Assembly (NCBI RefSeq): GCF_021390675.1
Contig: NZ_JAJEJV010000004.1
Coordinates: 2,046,001-2,110,000 of the forward strand
Reading direction: 5' to 3'
Origin: Dyella sp. 2HG41-7
Lineage (GTDB): Bacteria > Pseudomonadota > Gammaproteobacteria > Xanthomonadales > Rhodanobacteraceae
DNA length: 64,000 bases
This document shows, one piece after another, positions 25,658-33,732 of this stretch. The translations under genes were made by a program, and so were the position numbers. Below the pieces are notes generated by a model that saw nothing but the letters and a program-made list of their open reading frames with translations, had not been told where the DNA came from and did not search any database. The first letter of the stretch is position 1, and every line of letters begins with the position of its first letter.

Positions 25658-27430
25658 ATGTCTACCCAAGATCATATCCAGGATGCGCCTGGAGTCAACA
25701 CCATCGCTGACGATGTGCCATTCATCGTCGGCAGGGGTGGAAAAGTCACATCCATGGACGAGCACCGCGCCGCGCGCGAGCAGGCCAAGGCGGAACCGGC
25801 CTTGGATCCGGCTGAGATCACCTCGGATCCTGCGCTGCAAGAAATCATCCGCCTGGGCATGAAATCCTGGGATCGCCAGGAGCGCCGCAAAGCCAAGAAG
25901 GAAGGCGGTGGCGAGGGCGGTGGCCAATCCGCCACCAGCAACGACGACTCGTTGCAGTTGCGCTACGCCCGCCACTTCTTTGTGAACGAAGACATCCGCA
26001 TTGGCGGCAGCCTCGACGGTGGGCGCAGCGTCTATGTGTGGGACGGGCGCGAGGATCGGTGGGTCGTGCAGAACGACGACCAGGCCCGTTCCCACGCGAC
26101 GCGGTGGTTGTCGAACAACGCGGGGCAGAAGACAGACGCCGATTTGGCAAAGAAGTGCTTGAAGACAGCGCTCGACCTGTATGCCGATGACACCGCCAAG
26201 CGGATGCCTGAGCGTGACTCCCGCCACCCCATCCTGCCTGTGATCGGGGCTTACTTGCGCATCGGCGACGATGGCCTGATCCGAGCCAGTCGCCCGAGCA
26301 TGCAGGCCGGCGTGACTCATCGCGTGCCAGCGAAGCTGGACTGGTCACGGGTGGATCCCGAAACGGGGATCTACACGCCGCGACCGCTGCCGGCGGACAG
26401 TCGCATGGCTGAGTATCTGAACCTGTTTGTGCCCAACAAAGATGTGCAAAACCTGCTGCAGGAGGCGGTGGGCAGCAGCCTGATGCCTGGCGCGGGCTGG
26501 CACAAAGCCTTCGGCCTGATCGGGGGCAGCCAGTCTCAGTTCGAGGACGGCAGCAATGGCAAGAGCACGTTGCTGAAATTCCTGAAAGCGTTGCACCCGG
26601 CGAACATTTCCTTGGACCTTGAAATCCTGCACAAGGCCGCGGATCAAATCGCGGACCTGGAAGGGAAGACGCTGGCCCTTTCCACGGAGACGCCCGATCA
26701 CCTGGGCAAACAATCGGAGCAGCGTTTCAAGGCGATTTCCGCGGGCGATTGCATCCGGGGGCGTGGCCTGTATCAGAGCGCCCGCTACTTTGAGCCTGAA
26801 TGCCAGATCTGGTTTGCCAAAAACGGCGGCGCGCTCAAGCTGCACGACCGCAGCCCAGCGATGCAAGAGCGCATCATCTACTTCCCTTTCAACGTCCGCA
26901 TTCCGCGCAACAGCGACAAGGAGATCAAGAACTTCTCAAGCCTGGTCACTGATGATCCGGTCCAGCTTTCTTTCTTGCTGGATTGGGCACTGGCTGGGGT
27001 GGCCCGGCTGTGCCGCAACGGCAAGCGGTTCTCCGTAAAGCCGGCCTGCATGCAAGCGGCCGATGAAGTGCAGCGAATGGAGACGGATCCGACCTACGCC
27101 TGGCTGGTGGACAGTGGCATTGCCGCGTCGCCCAGTCGGGAAACGGCGAAATCCTCGCTCTACCAGGCCTACAAGCGAGCCCTGCTGGACGGGGAGTATT
27201 ACCCCCTCAGTGAAGCCGCTTTCTGGCGCACGGCCCGCGGCTTTGTCGAGTCCCGTGGCGGCAAGTTCCAGGAACGGCAACCCTCCGCCCCGCGCCACCT
27301 GCCGCGTCCGGGTCGCACATGCAACCTGGTGATCCAGGGGGTGCCGGATCAGGATTACCGGTGGAACGTCCAGCCGGCGGATGCCATGCCCCAGGATGTG
27401 GCGGATCAGGTGGCCGAACCCCTGTTCTGA
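25658..27430 (+). CDS. P4/D5-family primase-helicase (replication protein)
   Basis: 590 aa from ATG 25658 (ribosome site AAAGGAAC). SF3-type helicase: Walker A GSNGKSTLLKFL at about 298-309, then LSTETPDHLGKQSEQRFKAIS and GRGLYQSARYFEPECQIWFAKN, the order seen in the D5/P4 alpha C-terminal domain. The N-terminal ~250 residues do not show a clear TOPRIM or AEP motif, so primase activity is not proven. These enzymes start replication of phages, plasmids and some integrative elements. The iteron-like region directly downstream suggests its target. Confidence 0.85.
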   Translation: MSTQDHIQDAPGVNTIADDVPFIVGRGGKVTSMDEHRAAREQAKAEPALDPAEITSDPALQEIIRLGMKSWDRQERRKAKKEGGGEGGGQSATSNDDSLQLRYARHFFVNEDIRIGGSLDGGRSVYVWDGREDRWVVQNDDQARSHATRWLSNNAGQKTDADLAKKCLKTALDLYADDTAKRMPERDSRHPILPVIGAYLRIGDDGLIRASRPSMQAGVTHRVPAKLDWSRVDPETGIYTPRPLPADSRMAEYLNLFVPNKDVQNLLQEAVGSSLMPGAGWHKAFGLIGGSQSQFEDGSNGKSTLLKFLKALHPANISLDLEILHKAADQIADLEGKTLALSTETPDHLGKQSEQRFKAISAGDCIRGRGLYQSARYFEPECQIWFAKNGGALKLHDRSPAMQERIIYFPFNVRIPRNSDKEIKNFSSLVTDDPVQLSFLLDWALAGVARLCRNGKRFSVKPACMQAADEVQRMETDPTYAWLVDSGIAASPSRETAKSSLYQAYKRALLDGEYYPLSEAAFWRTARGFVESRGGKFQERQPSAPRHLPRPGRTCNLVIQGVPDQDYRWNVQPADAMPQDVADQVAEPLF

Positions 27431-27450
27431 TCCCTCAGCAGTCAGCATCC

Positions 27451-27484
27451 AAAGAAGCGCCCGGCTCAGGCCGGGTTTCTTTTT
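27451..27484 (+). terminator. Terminator after the primase-helicase gene
   Basis: CCCGGC-tcag-GCCGGG hairpin (27460-27475), flanked by AAAGAA and followed by TTTCTTTTT. Confidence 0.85.
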
Positions 27485-27488
27485 GCCC

Positions 27489-27805
27489 GTTGCACAAGTG
27501 GAACCCCCGTTGCACAAGTGGTTGCACAACCGGTTTTGAGGGCACCTGTGCAACCGAAACCCTTGTGGCACAAGGCCTAGCGGGGGTGTTGCACAGGAGA
27601 ACAGGTGAAACAGACCACAAACATTTTTGCAGGAGATTGTTCTCTTCCACCGGTCAAGAACGACCCTCTCTTAGGTGAATATTTTCCAGAATAGTTTTTT
27701 GACCTGTTCTACTTGTTCTCTTGTGCAACGGCCTTGAAACCCTTGTGGGACAAGGGTTCCGGTTGCACAAGTGGTTGCACAAGTGGAAGGGTTTGCTTGT
27801 GCAAC
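27489..27805. repeat. Iteron-like repeats flanking an AT-rich core: candidate replication origin
   Basis: The 13-mer GTTGCACAAGTGG occurs at 27489, 27509, 27762 and 27774, with a variant (GTTGCACAACCGG) at 27521. The inverse CTTGTGCAAC occurs at 27720 and 27796. Two pairs are in 12-nt register. Two palindromes, CCTTGTG-g-CACAAGG (27561-27575) and CCCTTGTGGGACAAGGG (27740-27756), carry the same core. Between the clusters, 27,600-27,720 is strikingly AT-rich for this element (TTTTTT, ATATTTT). Repeats plus an easily melted core next to a replicative helicase gene match iteron origins. Confidence 0.65.
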
Positions 27806-28016
27806 GAGGTTAGGGAGGAGCTGAGGAACCGCTTCGCGGTGAAGCCAAGAGCGCCGAGGGGAAGGCAGGATGAAAACCCGTCGCGGCGCGACCAGTGGTT
27901 TTGTCCAAGCCGTGTCCAGGCCCTTGGACAAACGCTGCGGCTTGAAACCATCCCCAAGGGTCGACGGATCCCTCGCTGGGTTTAGACTTCACCCGGCAAG
28001 CAACGGGGGATGCCAG

Positions 28017-28226
28017 GTGAACAAGACCAGCAAGATCCAGGTGATCGGCGGCATCGTTTGCCTCGCCATGGCGCTTTACTTTGGCCTCAACGCCACGCGC
28101 CGGGTGCCCAGCGACGTCTACGGCAACGAACGGGCGGCGGTCACTGACTGGGGCCGGGTCGCCCTGACGCTGGTTTTCGGTTTCGCAGGCGTGGGCGCAC
28201 TCTGGGCCGGCATGCGCAAAAGCTAG
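28017..28226 (+). CDS. Small membrane protein
   Basis: 69 aa from GTG 28017 with the ribosome site GGGGGA. Two hydrophobic helices (VIGGIVCLAMALYFGL and VALTLVFGFAGVGALWAGM) joined by a polar loop. The longer upstream frame has no start signal. No family recognised. Confidence 0.55.
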   Translation: MNKTSKIQVIGGIVCLAMALYFGLNATRRVPSDVYGNERAAVTDWGRVALTLVFGFAGVGALWAGMRKS

Positions 28227-28262
28227 GACCGCACACCCAACACCGGAACAGGGGATAGATCC

Positions 28263-28601
28263 ATGAAGATCCGCGCACTGATCGCCGCGGCGCTGATGCT
28301 GCCAGGTCTGGCGAGCGCACAGCAAAGTCCAGCCCCGCCTTCCGTCACCGCCCAGGTGGCCAGGTGCGAGGAAGTGGGCAAGATGATCGCCACCATCGTC
28401 CGGGCGCGGGACCAGGGTGTCCCGATGAGTGGGGTTTTACAGAGCCTGCAGCAGGCATCCGGCCACGCACCGGACATGAACGATCCGGCTGATCGTGCCG
28501 TCGTGCAGTATGTGGCCGCCCTCTACACCGAACACGACACACCGGAAGCTTCCCAGCAGCGTTACACCAACGGCTGCATCCAGGGCGTCACCAAGGGCTG
28601 A
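28263..28601 (+). CDS. Hypothetical periplasmic protein
   Basis: 112 aa with a signal peptide (IRALIAAALMLPGLASA|QQS). The mature part has two cysteines (ARCEEVGKM and TNGCIQG) that could pair in the periplasm. Overall layout (signal, C...VGKMIA, short helices, C near the end) recalls small conjugation-associated periplasmic proteins, but I cannot name a family. Confidence 0.6.
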   Translation: MKIRALIAAALMLPGLASAQQSPAPPSVTAQVARCEEVGKMIATIVRARDQGVPMSGVLQSLQQASGHAPDMNDPADRAVVQYVAALYTEHDTPEASQQRYTNGCIQGVTKG

Positions 28602-28703
28602 GGCCGATTTCGCTTCAAAATCGTGTCGCCCGCTTGAATCGTCCTGAGCCCAGGCGCATCTTCACCTTGCAGGTGCAAGGGGAATCCGTTGGGGAAATCG
28701 AGT

Positions 28704-29018
28704 ATGAAATCGCAAGACGAACGAGCGTTGGGCACGGCGGGTGCCCTCCATCAAATGTCCTATCGGGACGATCTGGTCCACGAGCTGGACGAGCACAGCG
28801 CCAATACCTTGATGGCTCGGGCCTTCGAGGAAGGCGGTGTGAACTATCCGCGCTGGAAAGTCGAAATCCTGGTCGAGGGCTTCAATCACCTCCTTCAGGG
28901 GCGTTGCGACCTGGAAGGCACGCACAAGCGCGCCATGGCCAAGGCTCGCGCCGCATCCGCCGAGATGCTGCGGCAGGTTCTGGCCGGCGAAACCCAGGGG
29001 GCACCCGAACACGCATGA
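28704..29018 (+). CDS. Hypothetical cytoplasmic protein
   Basis: 104 aa from ATG 28704 (GGGGAAA upstream); the earlier TTG at 28689 is unlikely. Helical and charged (RAFEEGGVNYPRWKVEILVE). No family recognised. A strong terminator follows 24 nt after the stop. Confidence 0.55.
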   Translation: MKSQDERALGTAGALHQMSYRDDLVHELDEHSANTLMARAFEEGGVNYPRWKVEILVEGFNHLLQGRCDLEGTHKRAMAKARAASAEMLRQVLAGETQGAPEHA

Positions 29019-29041
29019 GCGCCGTGGGGTCAGTGCAATGA

Positions 29042-29064
29042 AGCCGGGGCGACCCGGCTTTTTT
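29042..29064 (+). terminator. Terminator (copy 1 of a repeated terminator)
   Basis: AGCCGGG-gcga-CCCGGCT stem followed by TTTT. Almost identical to the terminator at 35576, and both are followed by the same dispersed repeat. Confidence 0.85.
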
Positions 29065-29084
29065 GTGGGCGTTTGCCGTCCTGG

Positions 29085-29173
29085 CCGCTTCGCGGCATGT
29101 CGGCAGAGGCGCAGAGGGGAAGAGCAGGGCTGGGGGCGATGCTCGGCAGGGCCTCGCCTGGCGCGCCCCTGGT
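29085..29173 (+). repeat. Dispersed element repeat, copy A
   Basis: Block with GGGGAAGAGCAGGGC then GCTCGGCAGGGCCTCGCCTG. The same block recurs near 31870, 35650 and 40590, each time between a gene end and a shared-architecture promoter. This copy is followed by a minus-strand gene instead. Confidence 0.7.
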
Positions 29174-29266
29174 GAATTACTGTCCGGTACCGTTTCGACC
29201 CGTTTAGAAATTAGCCAGGGGAGGGCAGGAGTAAACGGCCTCACCCAACGACCGTCGATGCCTAGA

Positions 29267-29599
29267 TCAGGAATTGGGCGCGAGCAAATAGGTCGCCAGT
29301 AGGGTGGCCAGGGCGATAGCCAAAGTGAGCCACATCACGCGAAGGGACCTTTTACCAACCGTCAGCGACTGGTTGGCGACGGTGAGCGATTGGTTGGCCA
29401 CCCGCAGCGATTCACTGGCAGCCTTCGCGGCTTCCGCCTCCCGCGAAACCCGGATGCCTTCGAGCCATTCCATGGCCTTTTCGACCTGGTGGGGCGTCCA
29501 GCCATTTGAAGGCAGCGCAAGAAGGGTCTTGACCCTCACCTCACCGAGCCCGTCGAAGTCCACGGGCACACTCTTTCCTTCGTCATCCCGATTTGTCAT
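29267..29599 (-). CDS. Membrane-anchored protein with heptad-like repeats
   Basis: 110 aa from ATG 29599 (AAGGGGAAATGG upstream). A cytoplasmic head is followed by repeated ANQSLTV units (SLRVANQSLTVANQSLTVG), a coiled-coil-like stalk, and a C-terminal membrane helix (LTLAIALATLLATYLL), so it is tail-anchored. It is the only minus-strand gene of this zone. Function unknown. Confidence 0.6.
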   Translation of the reverse strand: MTNRDDEGKSVPVDFDGLGEVRVKTLLALPSNGWTPHQVEKAMEWLEGIRVSREAEAAKAASESLRVANQSLTVANQSLTVGKRSLRVMWLTLAIALATLLATYLLAPNS

Positions 29600-29664
29600 T
29601 CCATTTCCCCTTGTCCGAGCTCCGCATCCTGCCCGGTGGCCCTGGGCCGATCAAGTTTGAAACC

Positions 29665-29700
29665 GGTGGGGTGTAGGAAAACGACCACGCCAAACGGGTG
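29665..29700 (+). repeat. Dispersed element repeat, copy E (promoter-proximal part)
   Basis: GGGGTGTAGGAAAACG-type block followed by a CCACGC...GTGTCGATG block; matched at 30645, 31961, 35738 and 40668, always just upstream of a shared promoter. Confidence 0.6.
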
Positions 29701-29722
29701 TCGATGCCTTCACCGGGCACTC

Positions 29723-29777
29723 TTGCGCATCTCGAAGATCGGCCTAAGTTGGACTCAAGACGTGATCGAAAGATCAC
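29723..29777 (+). promoter_or_regulatory. Shared promoter-operator, site 1
   Basis: -35 TTGCGC (29723-29728), 16-bp spacer, -10 TAAGTT (29745-29750), operator GTGATCGAAAGATCAC (29762-29777). Drives the 29805 gene. Confidence 0.75.
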
Positions 29778-29804
29778 ATGAAATCCAGCCGATGGAGAAG
29801 AAGC

Positions 29805-30464
29805 ATGATCAGTGACCGACTTGCCGCAGAAATTGCCACCGACATCTCAGCTATCAATAGCGGTGCCCTGACACGCCGAGATTTAACCGAAGCGTTGACC
29901 GATCGTGGGCTGCTCCATGATCAAGATGCACGCGCATCCGTTAAACGCATCCATGCGCTGAAAACGGCCCGGTGGGCGCACCGAACCTTGGATCCGTTGT
30001 TGCTGGCCGCCTCCTATCGCCAGACGAAAGCCCAACGTTTGCGTGAAGAGCGGCGGCGCCAAGCCGACACCGATGCCTATCTGGCCCTGCCCATCGCCGC
30101 ACACTGGCGCTCAGATCGGCGGGCGGCCGTGGCCAAGGCCACCTTCGATCAGGATTGGGCCCTGGATGAGGCCATCGCCGCCACCTTGGAGGCTGTGACG
30201 CGACTGGCACGGAAGTGGGGGTTTGAGCGTCGGCATACCTCACGGAGTTCGGGCCAGGCGGACAGCCGCTACCTGGTGCTGCCAGGCGTGGGGGAGGTTC
30301 GCATCAGTGACCATGAGATCCCGGTCTACGGTGAGCGTGCTTTTCGTTATGAGCAAAACGGTGGCCCAGGGTGGGGTGAAGTGATCATCCAGCGCAAGGA
30401 GCTCGCTTGGAGCCCAGTCCGTTGGCGGCGCGAACTCATCCTGCGTGCAGCAGGGCGGCGGTGA
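29805..30464 (+). CDS. Hypothetical protein
   Basis: 219 aa from ATG 29805, with GGAGAAG 4 nt upstream. An N-terminal helical part has the pattern LTRRDLTEALTDRGLL and a basic helix (YRQTKAQRLREERRRQAD). The C-terminal part is probably beta-rich (YLVLPGVGEVRISDHEIPVYG). No family recognised. First gene under shared promoter site 1; probably an operon with the next small gene. Confidence 0.6.
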   Translation: MISDRLAAEIATDISAINSGALTRRDLTEALTDRGLLHDQDARASVKRIHALKTARWAHRTLDPLLLAASYRQTKAQRLREERRRQADTDAYLALPIAAHWRSDRRAAVAKATFDQDWALDEAIAATLEAVTRLARKWGFERRHTSRSSGQADSRYLVLPGVGEVRISDHEIPVYGERAFRYEQNGGPGWGEVIIQRKELAWSPVRWRRELILRAAGRR

Positions 30465-30466
30465 GG

Positions 30467-30652
30467 ATGAACACCACGAAGCGCCGTCAACGGTGGCACC
30501 TGTGGACGATCCGCGGCGTCCCCTACTACTTGAACACCCAGCGCCACCGACGCGCGATGAAATGGGGGTGGGAGGACTACGTCTTTTCAGGCCAATCCGT
30601 GCTGGCATCGGAGCGGCCAGTTGCCACCAGAGCATCCATGGGTGGGATGTAG
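30467..30652 (+). CDS. Small basic protein
   Basis: 61 aa from ATG 30467, 2 nt after the previous stop. Rich in R, W and Y (TTKRRQRWHLWTIRGVPYYL). The stop lies inside the dispersed repeat that precedes promoter site 2, so the last residues may be incidental. No family recognised. Confidence 0.45.
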   Translation: MNTTKRRQRWHLWTIRGVPYYLNTQRHRRAMKWGWEDYVFSGQSVLASERPVATRASMGGM

Positions 30653-30690
30653 GAAAACTCGCACGCAAAGTGTGGTCGATGTCAGCGGTT
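30638..30690 (+). repeat. Dispersed element repeat, copy F
   Basis: GGGTGGGATGTAGGAAAAC then CACGCAAAGTGTGGTCGATG, matching the copies at 29665, 35730 and 40668. Confidence 0.6.
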
Positions 30691-30697
30691 TTAGGTC

Positions 30698-30752
30698 TTG
30701 CGCAACTCGAAAATCGGCCTACGTTGAACTTATACCGTGATCGAACGATCAC
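30698..30752 (+). promoter_or_regulatory. Shared promoter-operator, site 2
   Basis: -35 TTGCGC (30698-30703), 16-bp spacer, -10 TACGTT (30720-30725), operator GTGATCGAACGATCAC (30737-30752). The leader then carries the ribosome site CCAGGAG before the acidic-protein gene. Confidence 0.8.
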
Positions 30753-30777
30753 GCCTAACCCCGCCAGGAGAATGACC

Positions 30778-31446
30778 ATGTCTACCGATTCCCGCTTTGA
30801 AGTCTATGTTGACGGATACGAGTTCAACGATGTTGACCTGTCCGAAGCGAACAGCGCTTATGAGGCCTGGGATCAGGTGACAGACTGGCTCCTGGAAAAC
30901 TCAGAGGAGCAGCTTGACGAAGTGCAAACCAAGACCATCGGTTTTGATGTGTCAGTGACCGACTTGGATGACGACAGCGAGTTCAATCAGGACATTTACG
31001 TCCATCCCGATGAACCGTCGGATGCCGATGGCGATTGGGAATACCTCGGCCGTCTCAACAACATTGAATATCGCGTGTGCGATTCGTCGAACGGTGAGGA
31101 CCGCTGGTATTGGATTGAAGACGAGAACAACCCGGCAGACTTCGGCGGCCAGGCCAACCGGACTTACACCCAGGACACTTCCATGATCCCGGACGAGTTC
31201 GTGGTGGAAGACGAGGCCCGTTTCACGATCGAAATCGACGGTGAGGAAGTGGACGAGCGTGAAGTGTGCCGCTGGGAAGGCATCGCCGACCTGGACGATA
31301 TCGAAGACGCCGACGCGATGCTGGATGCCGTCTTTGAATACCTCTCGCAGGGGCATCGCGGCAACGAAGACGGGACCCGTGTCGAAATCACCGTGGAATC
31401 CAACGAGGAGGACGAGGACACGGCTGAGGGATCGTTTGAGTTTTGA
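30778..31446 (+). CDS. Highly acidic protein, possible DNA mimic
   Basis: 222 aa from ATG 30778. By hand count about 30% of residues are Asp or Glu (runs such as DLDDDSEF, SNEEDEDTAEG) with few Lys/Arg. Such a charge is typical of DNA-mimic anti-restriction or anti-nucleoid proteins, but I see no ArdA or Ocr signature, so the role is a guess. It is directly controlled by shared promoter site 2. The longer open frame to 30445 crosses that promoter and is not real. Confidence 0.65.
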   Translation: MSTDSRFEVYVDGYEFNDVDLSEANSAYEAWDQVTDWLLENSEEQLDEVQTKTIGFDVSVTDLDDDSEFNQDIYVHPDEPSDADGDWEYLGRLNNIEYRVCDSSNGEDRWYWIEDENNPADFGGQANRTYTQDTSMIPDEFVVEDEARFTIEIDGEEVDEREVCRWEGIADLDDIEDADAMLDAVFEYLSQGHRGNEDGTRVEITVESNEEDEDTAEGSFEF

Positions 31447-31503
31447 ACCACAATGACCGTAAGGGGTGGCGACACCCCACCCACCACTTCCAGGAGCCCC
31501 GCC

Positions 31504-31839
31504 ATGTCCACGATCACCTTTGAATACCTTGCCGACCTGACCCAACGTGCCTGGCGCTTTGCTCAGCACGAATGGCCCTTGCTCCCCGGTGGGCCCATGC
31601 CCGTGTTCGAGTTGAAGACGAAGGCCGACAGCAAGAACCAGGGCATCGGCTACTCGATGTCCGAGATGCAGGACCTGGACCATGACGACGTGATGTTCCG
31701 CGTCCTCCACGAAGTGAGTGTTTTTGCCACCCTCTTGCGCGGGGCGGATCCGAAGCAGGTGGAGGCGACCTTTGACACCCTGGTGGCCCGCATCAATGAA
31801 GCCACGGAGGCGGAAGCTGGCCAGGCCACGAAGCACTGA
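31504..31839 (+). CDS. Hypothetical protein
   Basis: 111 aa from ATG 31504 with CAGGAG upstream. No membrane or signal segment; central part SKNQGIGYSMSEMQDLDHDD. In the same transcription unit as the acidic protein. No family recognised. Confidence 0.6.
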   Translation: MSTITFEYLADLTQRAWRFAQHEWPLLPGGPMPVFELKTKADSKNQGIGYSMSEMQDLDHDDVMFRVLHEVSVFATLLRGADPKQVEATFDTLVARINEATEAEAGQATKH

Positions 31840-31859
31840 ACACCCGAGAGACCCAGAGC

Positions 31860-31970
31860 AAACGCCAGGATGGGAAGAGCAGGGATGGGCAGGGCTCGGC
31901 AACGCCTCGCTTGTCGTGCCCTCACACCCTGAAAAGGATCGACGTCGTCACACCTCACACGTAGGAAAAG
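31860..31970 (+). repeat. Dispersed element repeat, copy D
   Basis: GGGAAGAGCAGGGATGGGCAGGGCTCGGCAACGCCTCGC-like block (31877 on), and GTAGGAAAAGG at 31961. More diverged than copies B and C. Lies upstream of promoter site 3. Confidence 0.55.
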
Positions 31971-32010
31971 GATGACGTCACGTGTCTTGAAAGTCAGCGG
32001 GTTGTAGGTC

Positions 32011-32065
32011 TTGCGGGTCTCGAAAATCGGCCTACGTTGGAATCATGAAGTGATCGAACGATCAC
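32011..32065 (+). promoter_or_regulatory. Shared promoter-operator, site 3
   Basis: -35 TTGCGG (32011-32016), 16-bp spacer, -10 TACGTT (32033-32038), operator GTGATCGAACGATCAC (32050-32065), then the same leader with CCAGGAG as site 2. Confidence 0.8.
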
Positions 32066-32090
32066 GCCGAACCCCGCCAGGAGAATGACC

Positions 32091-32333
32091 ATGCAAGGCA
32101 CCTACACCAAACTCAAAGATGGAAGCTGGGGCGTCTGGATCAACCAGGCCGCCACCGACATTCAGCCAGGCGACGTGGTTTTTGTCCTGCCCAAGAACGG
32201 CGGCGTCAAGCACGAAATCGTCCGCCATGTGCTGTGGTCCGGCGAGGATCGGACCCTGTGTGCAATCGAGACCGGCAACCGCAAGCGCCTCATGACCGTG
32301 CTGCGTAACGGCTGCTCCTACGGTCACATCTGA
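32091..32333 (+). CDS. Small hypothetical protein, paralogue of the 36894 gene
   Basis: 80 aa from ATG 32091, which has better spacing from CAGGAG than the ATG at 32085. LKDGSWGVWIN and DIQPGDVV align with LPDGTWGACIN and DVQPNDRV of the 36894 product, so the element holds two copies of one small, probably all-beta fold. Function unknown. First gene behind promoter site 3. Confidence 0.6.
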   Translation: MQGTYTKLKDGSWGVWINQAATDIQPGDVVFVLPKNGGVKHEIVRHVLWSGEDRTLCAIETGNRKRLMTVLRNGCSYGHI

Positions 32334-32346
32334 GGGAGAACCCGCC

Positions 32347-32616
32347 ATGAACACCTCGATCAACAACCTGGAAAACTACTGTGCTGCGGCCAAATCGGGC
32401 CGATGCACCAGTGGTCAAGAGCGAGGTCAAGGGTCAGTGCTGCATGCGGTTCCTCGCGGCACGATCTTGACCACCACCCAATCTGACGCCAAAGCATTGT
32501 GTGGCGCGAAGCCGGGCGCGCGAAGTGCCGGGTGGTCTTCCACGCCGCGGCCGATCGACCAAGTGACCTGCCCGCGGTGTCTAAATGCGATCGCAAAACT
32601 GGCCTTGGAGGGCTGA
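32347..32616 (+). CDS. Small protein with C...CPRC cluster
   Basis: 89 aa. Two cysteine pairs or near pairs (ALCGAKPG and VTCPRCL) suggest a zinc-binding tail. Starts 13 nt after the previous stop with GGGAG before it. No recognised family; same transcription unit as its neighbours. Confidence 0.55.
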   Translation: MNTSINNLENYCAAAKSGRCTSGQERGQGSVLHAVPRGTILTTTQSDAKALCGAKPGARSAGWSSTPRPIDQVTCPRCLNAIAKLALEG

Positions 32617-32619
32617 ATC

Positions 32620-32940
32620 ATGGACCGCACTTACATCACCACCGCCGACGGTCACGAGCTCCCCATGGGCTCGGACCGCAACCCCGCCGCCGCCCTCCAT
32701 TTCGCCCAGGTGCGCACCACCAGCACCGGTGCCCAAGTGTGGGAGTGCCGCACGATCCAGGGCCGCCACCTCGCCTTGCGCCTGACCTTCACCAGCCGGT
32801 TCACCGATGAGCACGTGCGCCGCACGGGGTGCCCGATGGGTGAGCTGCTCTACAAGCAGATGTGCAAGCAGGAAGAGGTGGCCGCCTGGGAAGAAGAATT
32901 GGCCACCATTGGCTGGCACTCGCACGCCGCCGTGGCCTAA
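32620..32940 (+). CDS. Hypothetical protein
   Basis: 106 aa, starting 3 nt after the previous stop. Beta-rich first half (QVWECRTIQGRHLALRLTF), helical second half with a Glu-rich segment (KQEEVAAWEEELA). No family recognised. Last gene of the site-3 unit. Confidence 0.55.
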   Translation: MDRTYITTADGHELPMGSDRNPAAALHFAQVRTTSTGAQVWECRTIQGRHLALRLTFTSRFTDEHVRRTGCPMGELLYKQMCKQEEVAAWEEELATIGWHSHAAVA

Positions 32941-32964
32941 CCCCAAAGCCCGATCGATATGCCC

Positions 32965-33018
32965 TTGCGCATCACGAAAATCGGCTTAGCGTAAATCTAG
33001 GTGTGATCTAACGATCAC
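32965..33018 (+). promoter_or_regulatory. Shared promoter-operator, site 4
   Basis: -35 TTGCGC (32965-32970), 16-bp spacer, -10 TAGCGT (32987-32992), operator GTGATCTAACGATCAC (33003-33018). Confidence 0.8.
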
Positions 33019-33045
33019 GAACAACAACCCATAAGGAACCCCGAC

Positions 33046-33510
33046 ATGTCCATCCGCACTTCCATCACCGCCTTAGCTCTCACCTTGGTTTCCCTGTCCG
33101 TGTGTGCGACCCCGAGCAGGGAGGGCGTTTCCAATCAAGCCAGCGACACCCTGGCGTTGATCCAGCAGGTTCGCGCGTCCCATCCCAAGGGCAATTTCAC
33201 CGACATCGATCACCCCGTGAGCAAGTCCTACGCATGGGGGCAAGTGAATTTTGTAGGCCTGAAGAGAATGGGAAACACTCAAAGCCTCGCCGTCCAGACT
33301 GCCTACCTCCCCGCGGGCGCCGCTTGCATTCACTACGTGCAGGCCATCTCTGCTGCCGCGCCCGTGACGGATGCTTTCGTGACCGACCCCACCTCCCGCT
33401 TCGGCACGGGCGTTCGCGTTTTCTCGAACGGGCACCTCGATCCCGTGCTCCTGGACCGGGCGTGTCGCAAGCCTTCATCCCCCGTCTTCATCGACTTTGA
33501 CATTTCCTGA
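33046..33510 (+). CDS. Secreted hypothetical protein
   Basis: 154 aa with a signal peptide (SITALALTLVSLSVCA|TPS). The mature part has two cysteines (AACIHY and RACRKPS) and a beta-rich central region. ATAAGGAA ribosome site. First gene under promoter site 4. No family recognised; likely periplasmic. Confidence 0.6.
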   Translation: MSIRTSITALALTLVSLSVCATPSREGVSNQASDTLALIQQVRASHPKGNFTDIDHPVSKSYAWGQVNFVGLKRMGNTQSLAVQTAYLPAGAACIHYVQAISAAAPVTDAFVTDPTSRFGTGVRVFSNGHLDPVLLDRACRKPSSPVFIDFDIS

Positions 33511-33524
33511 AACCGGAGCCCGCC

Positions 33525-33713
33525 ATGTATCACGCCTTCAACCCCCGCCCGATCCCCGCCGGCCTGCAGAACATGCCCAGCCAAGTGGCCCTCGAAGCCT
33601 ACGCCATGCTCACGCGTGAAGAGCGCGCCCTGGAATACGTGGACCGGGACGCATGGTGGGCCGCCTTTCACGCCCACGCGCTGACCCTGATGGCCCGCTA
33701 CGGCCTGAACTAA
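33525..33713 (+). CDS. Small hypothetical protein
   Basis: 62 aa, 14 nt after the preceding stop. Helical, aromatic-rich (DRDAWWAAFHAHALTLMARY). No family recognised. Confidence 0.5.
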   Translation: MYHAFNPRPIPAGLQNMPSQVALEAYAMLTREERALEYVDRDAWWAAFHAHALTLMARYGLN

Positions 33714-33732
33714 CCCCTCCCGGAGAACCCCC

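Noticed and set aside
27489-27805. CRISPR array
   Set aside because: Repeats are 13 nt, irregularly spaced, in both orientations and partly overlapping; no spacer structure or cas genes.
28634-29041. 135-codon open frame overlapping the 28704 gene
   Set aside because: No ribosome site; the overlapping frame from ATG 28704 has better composition and ends before the terminator at 29042.
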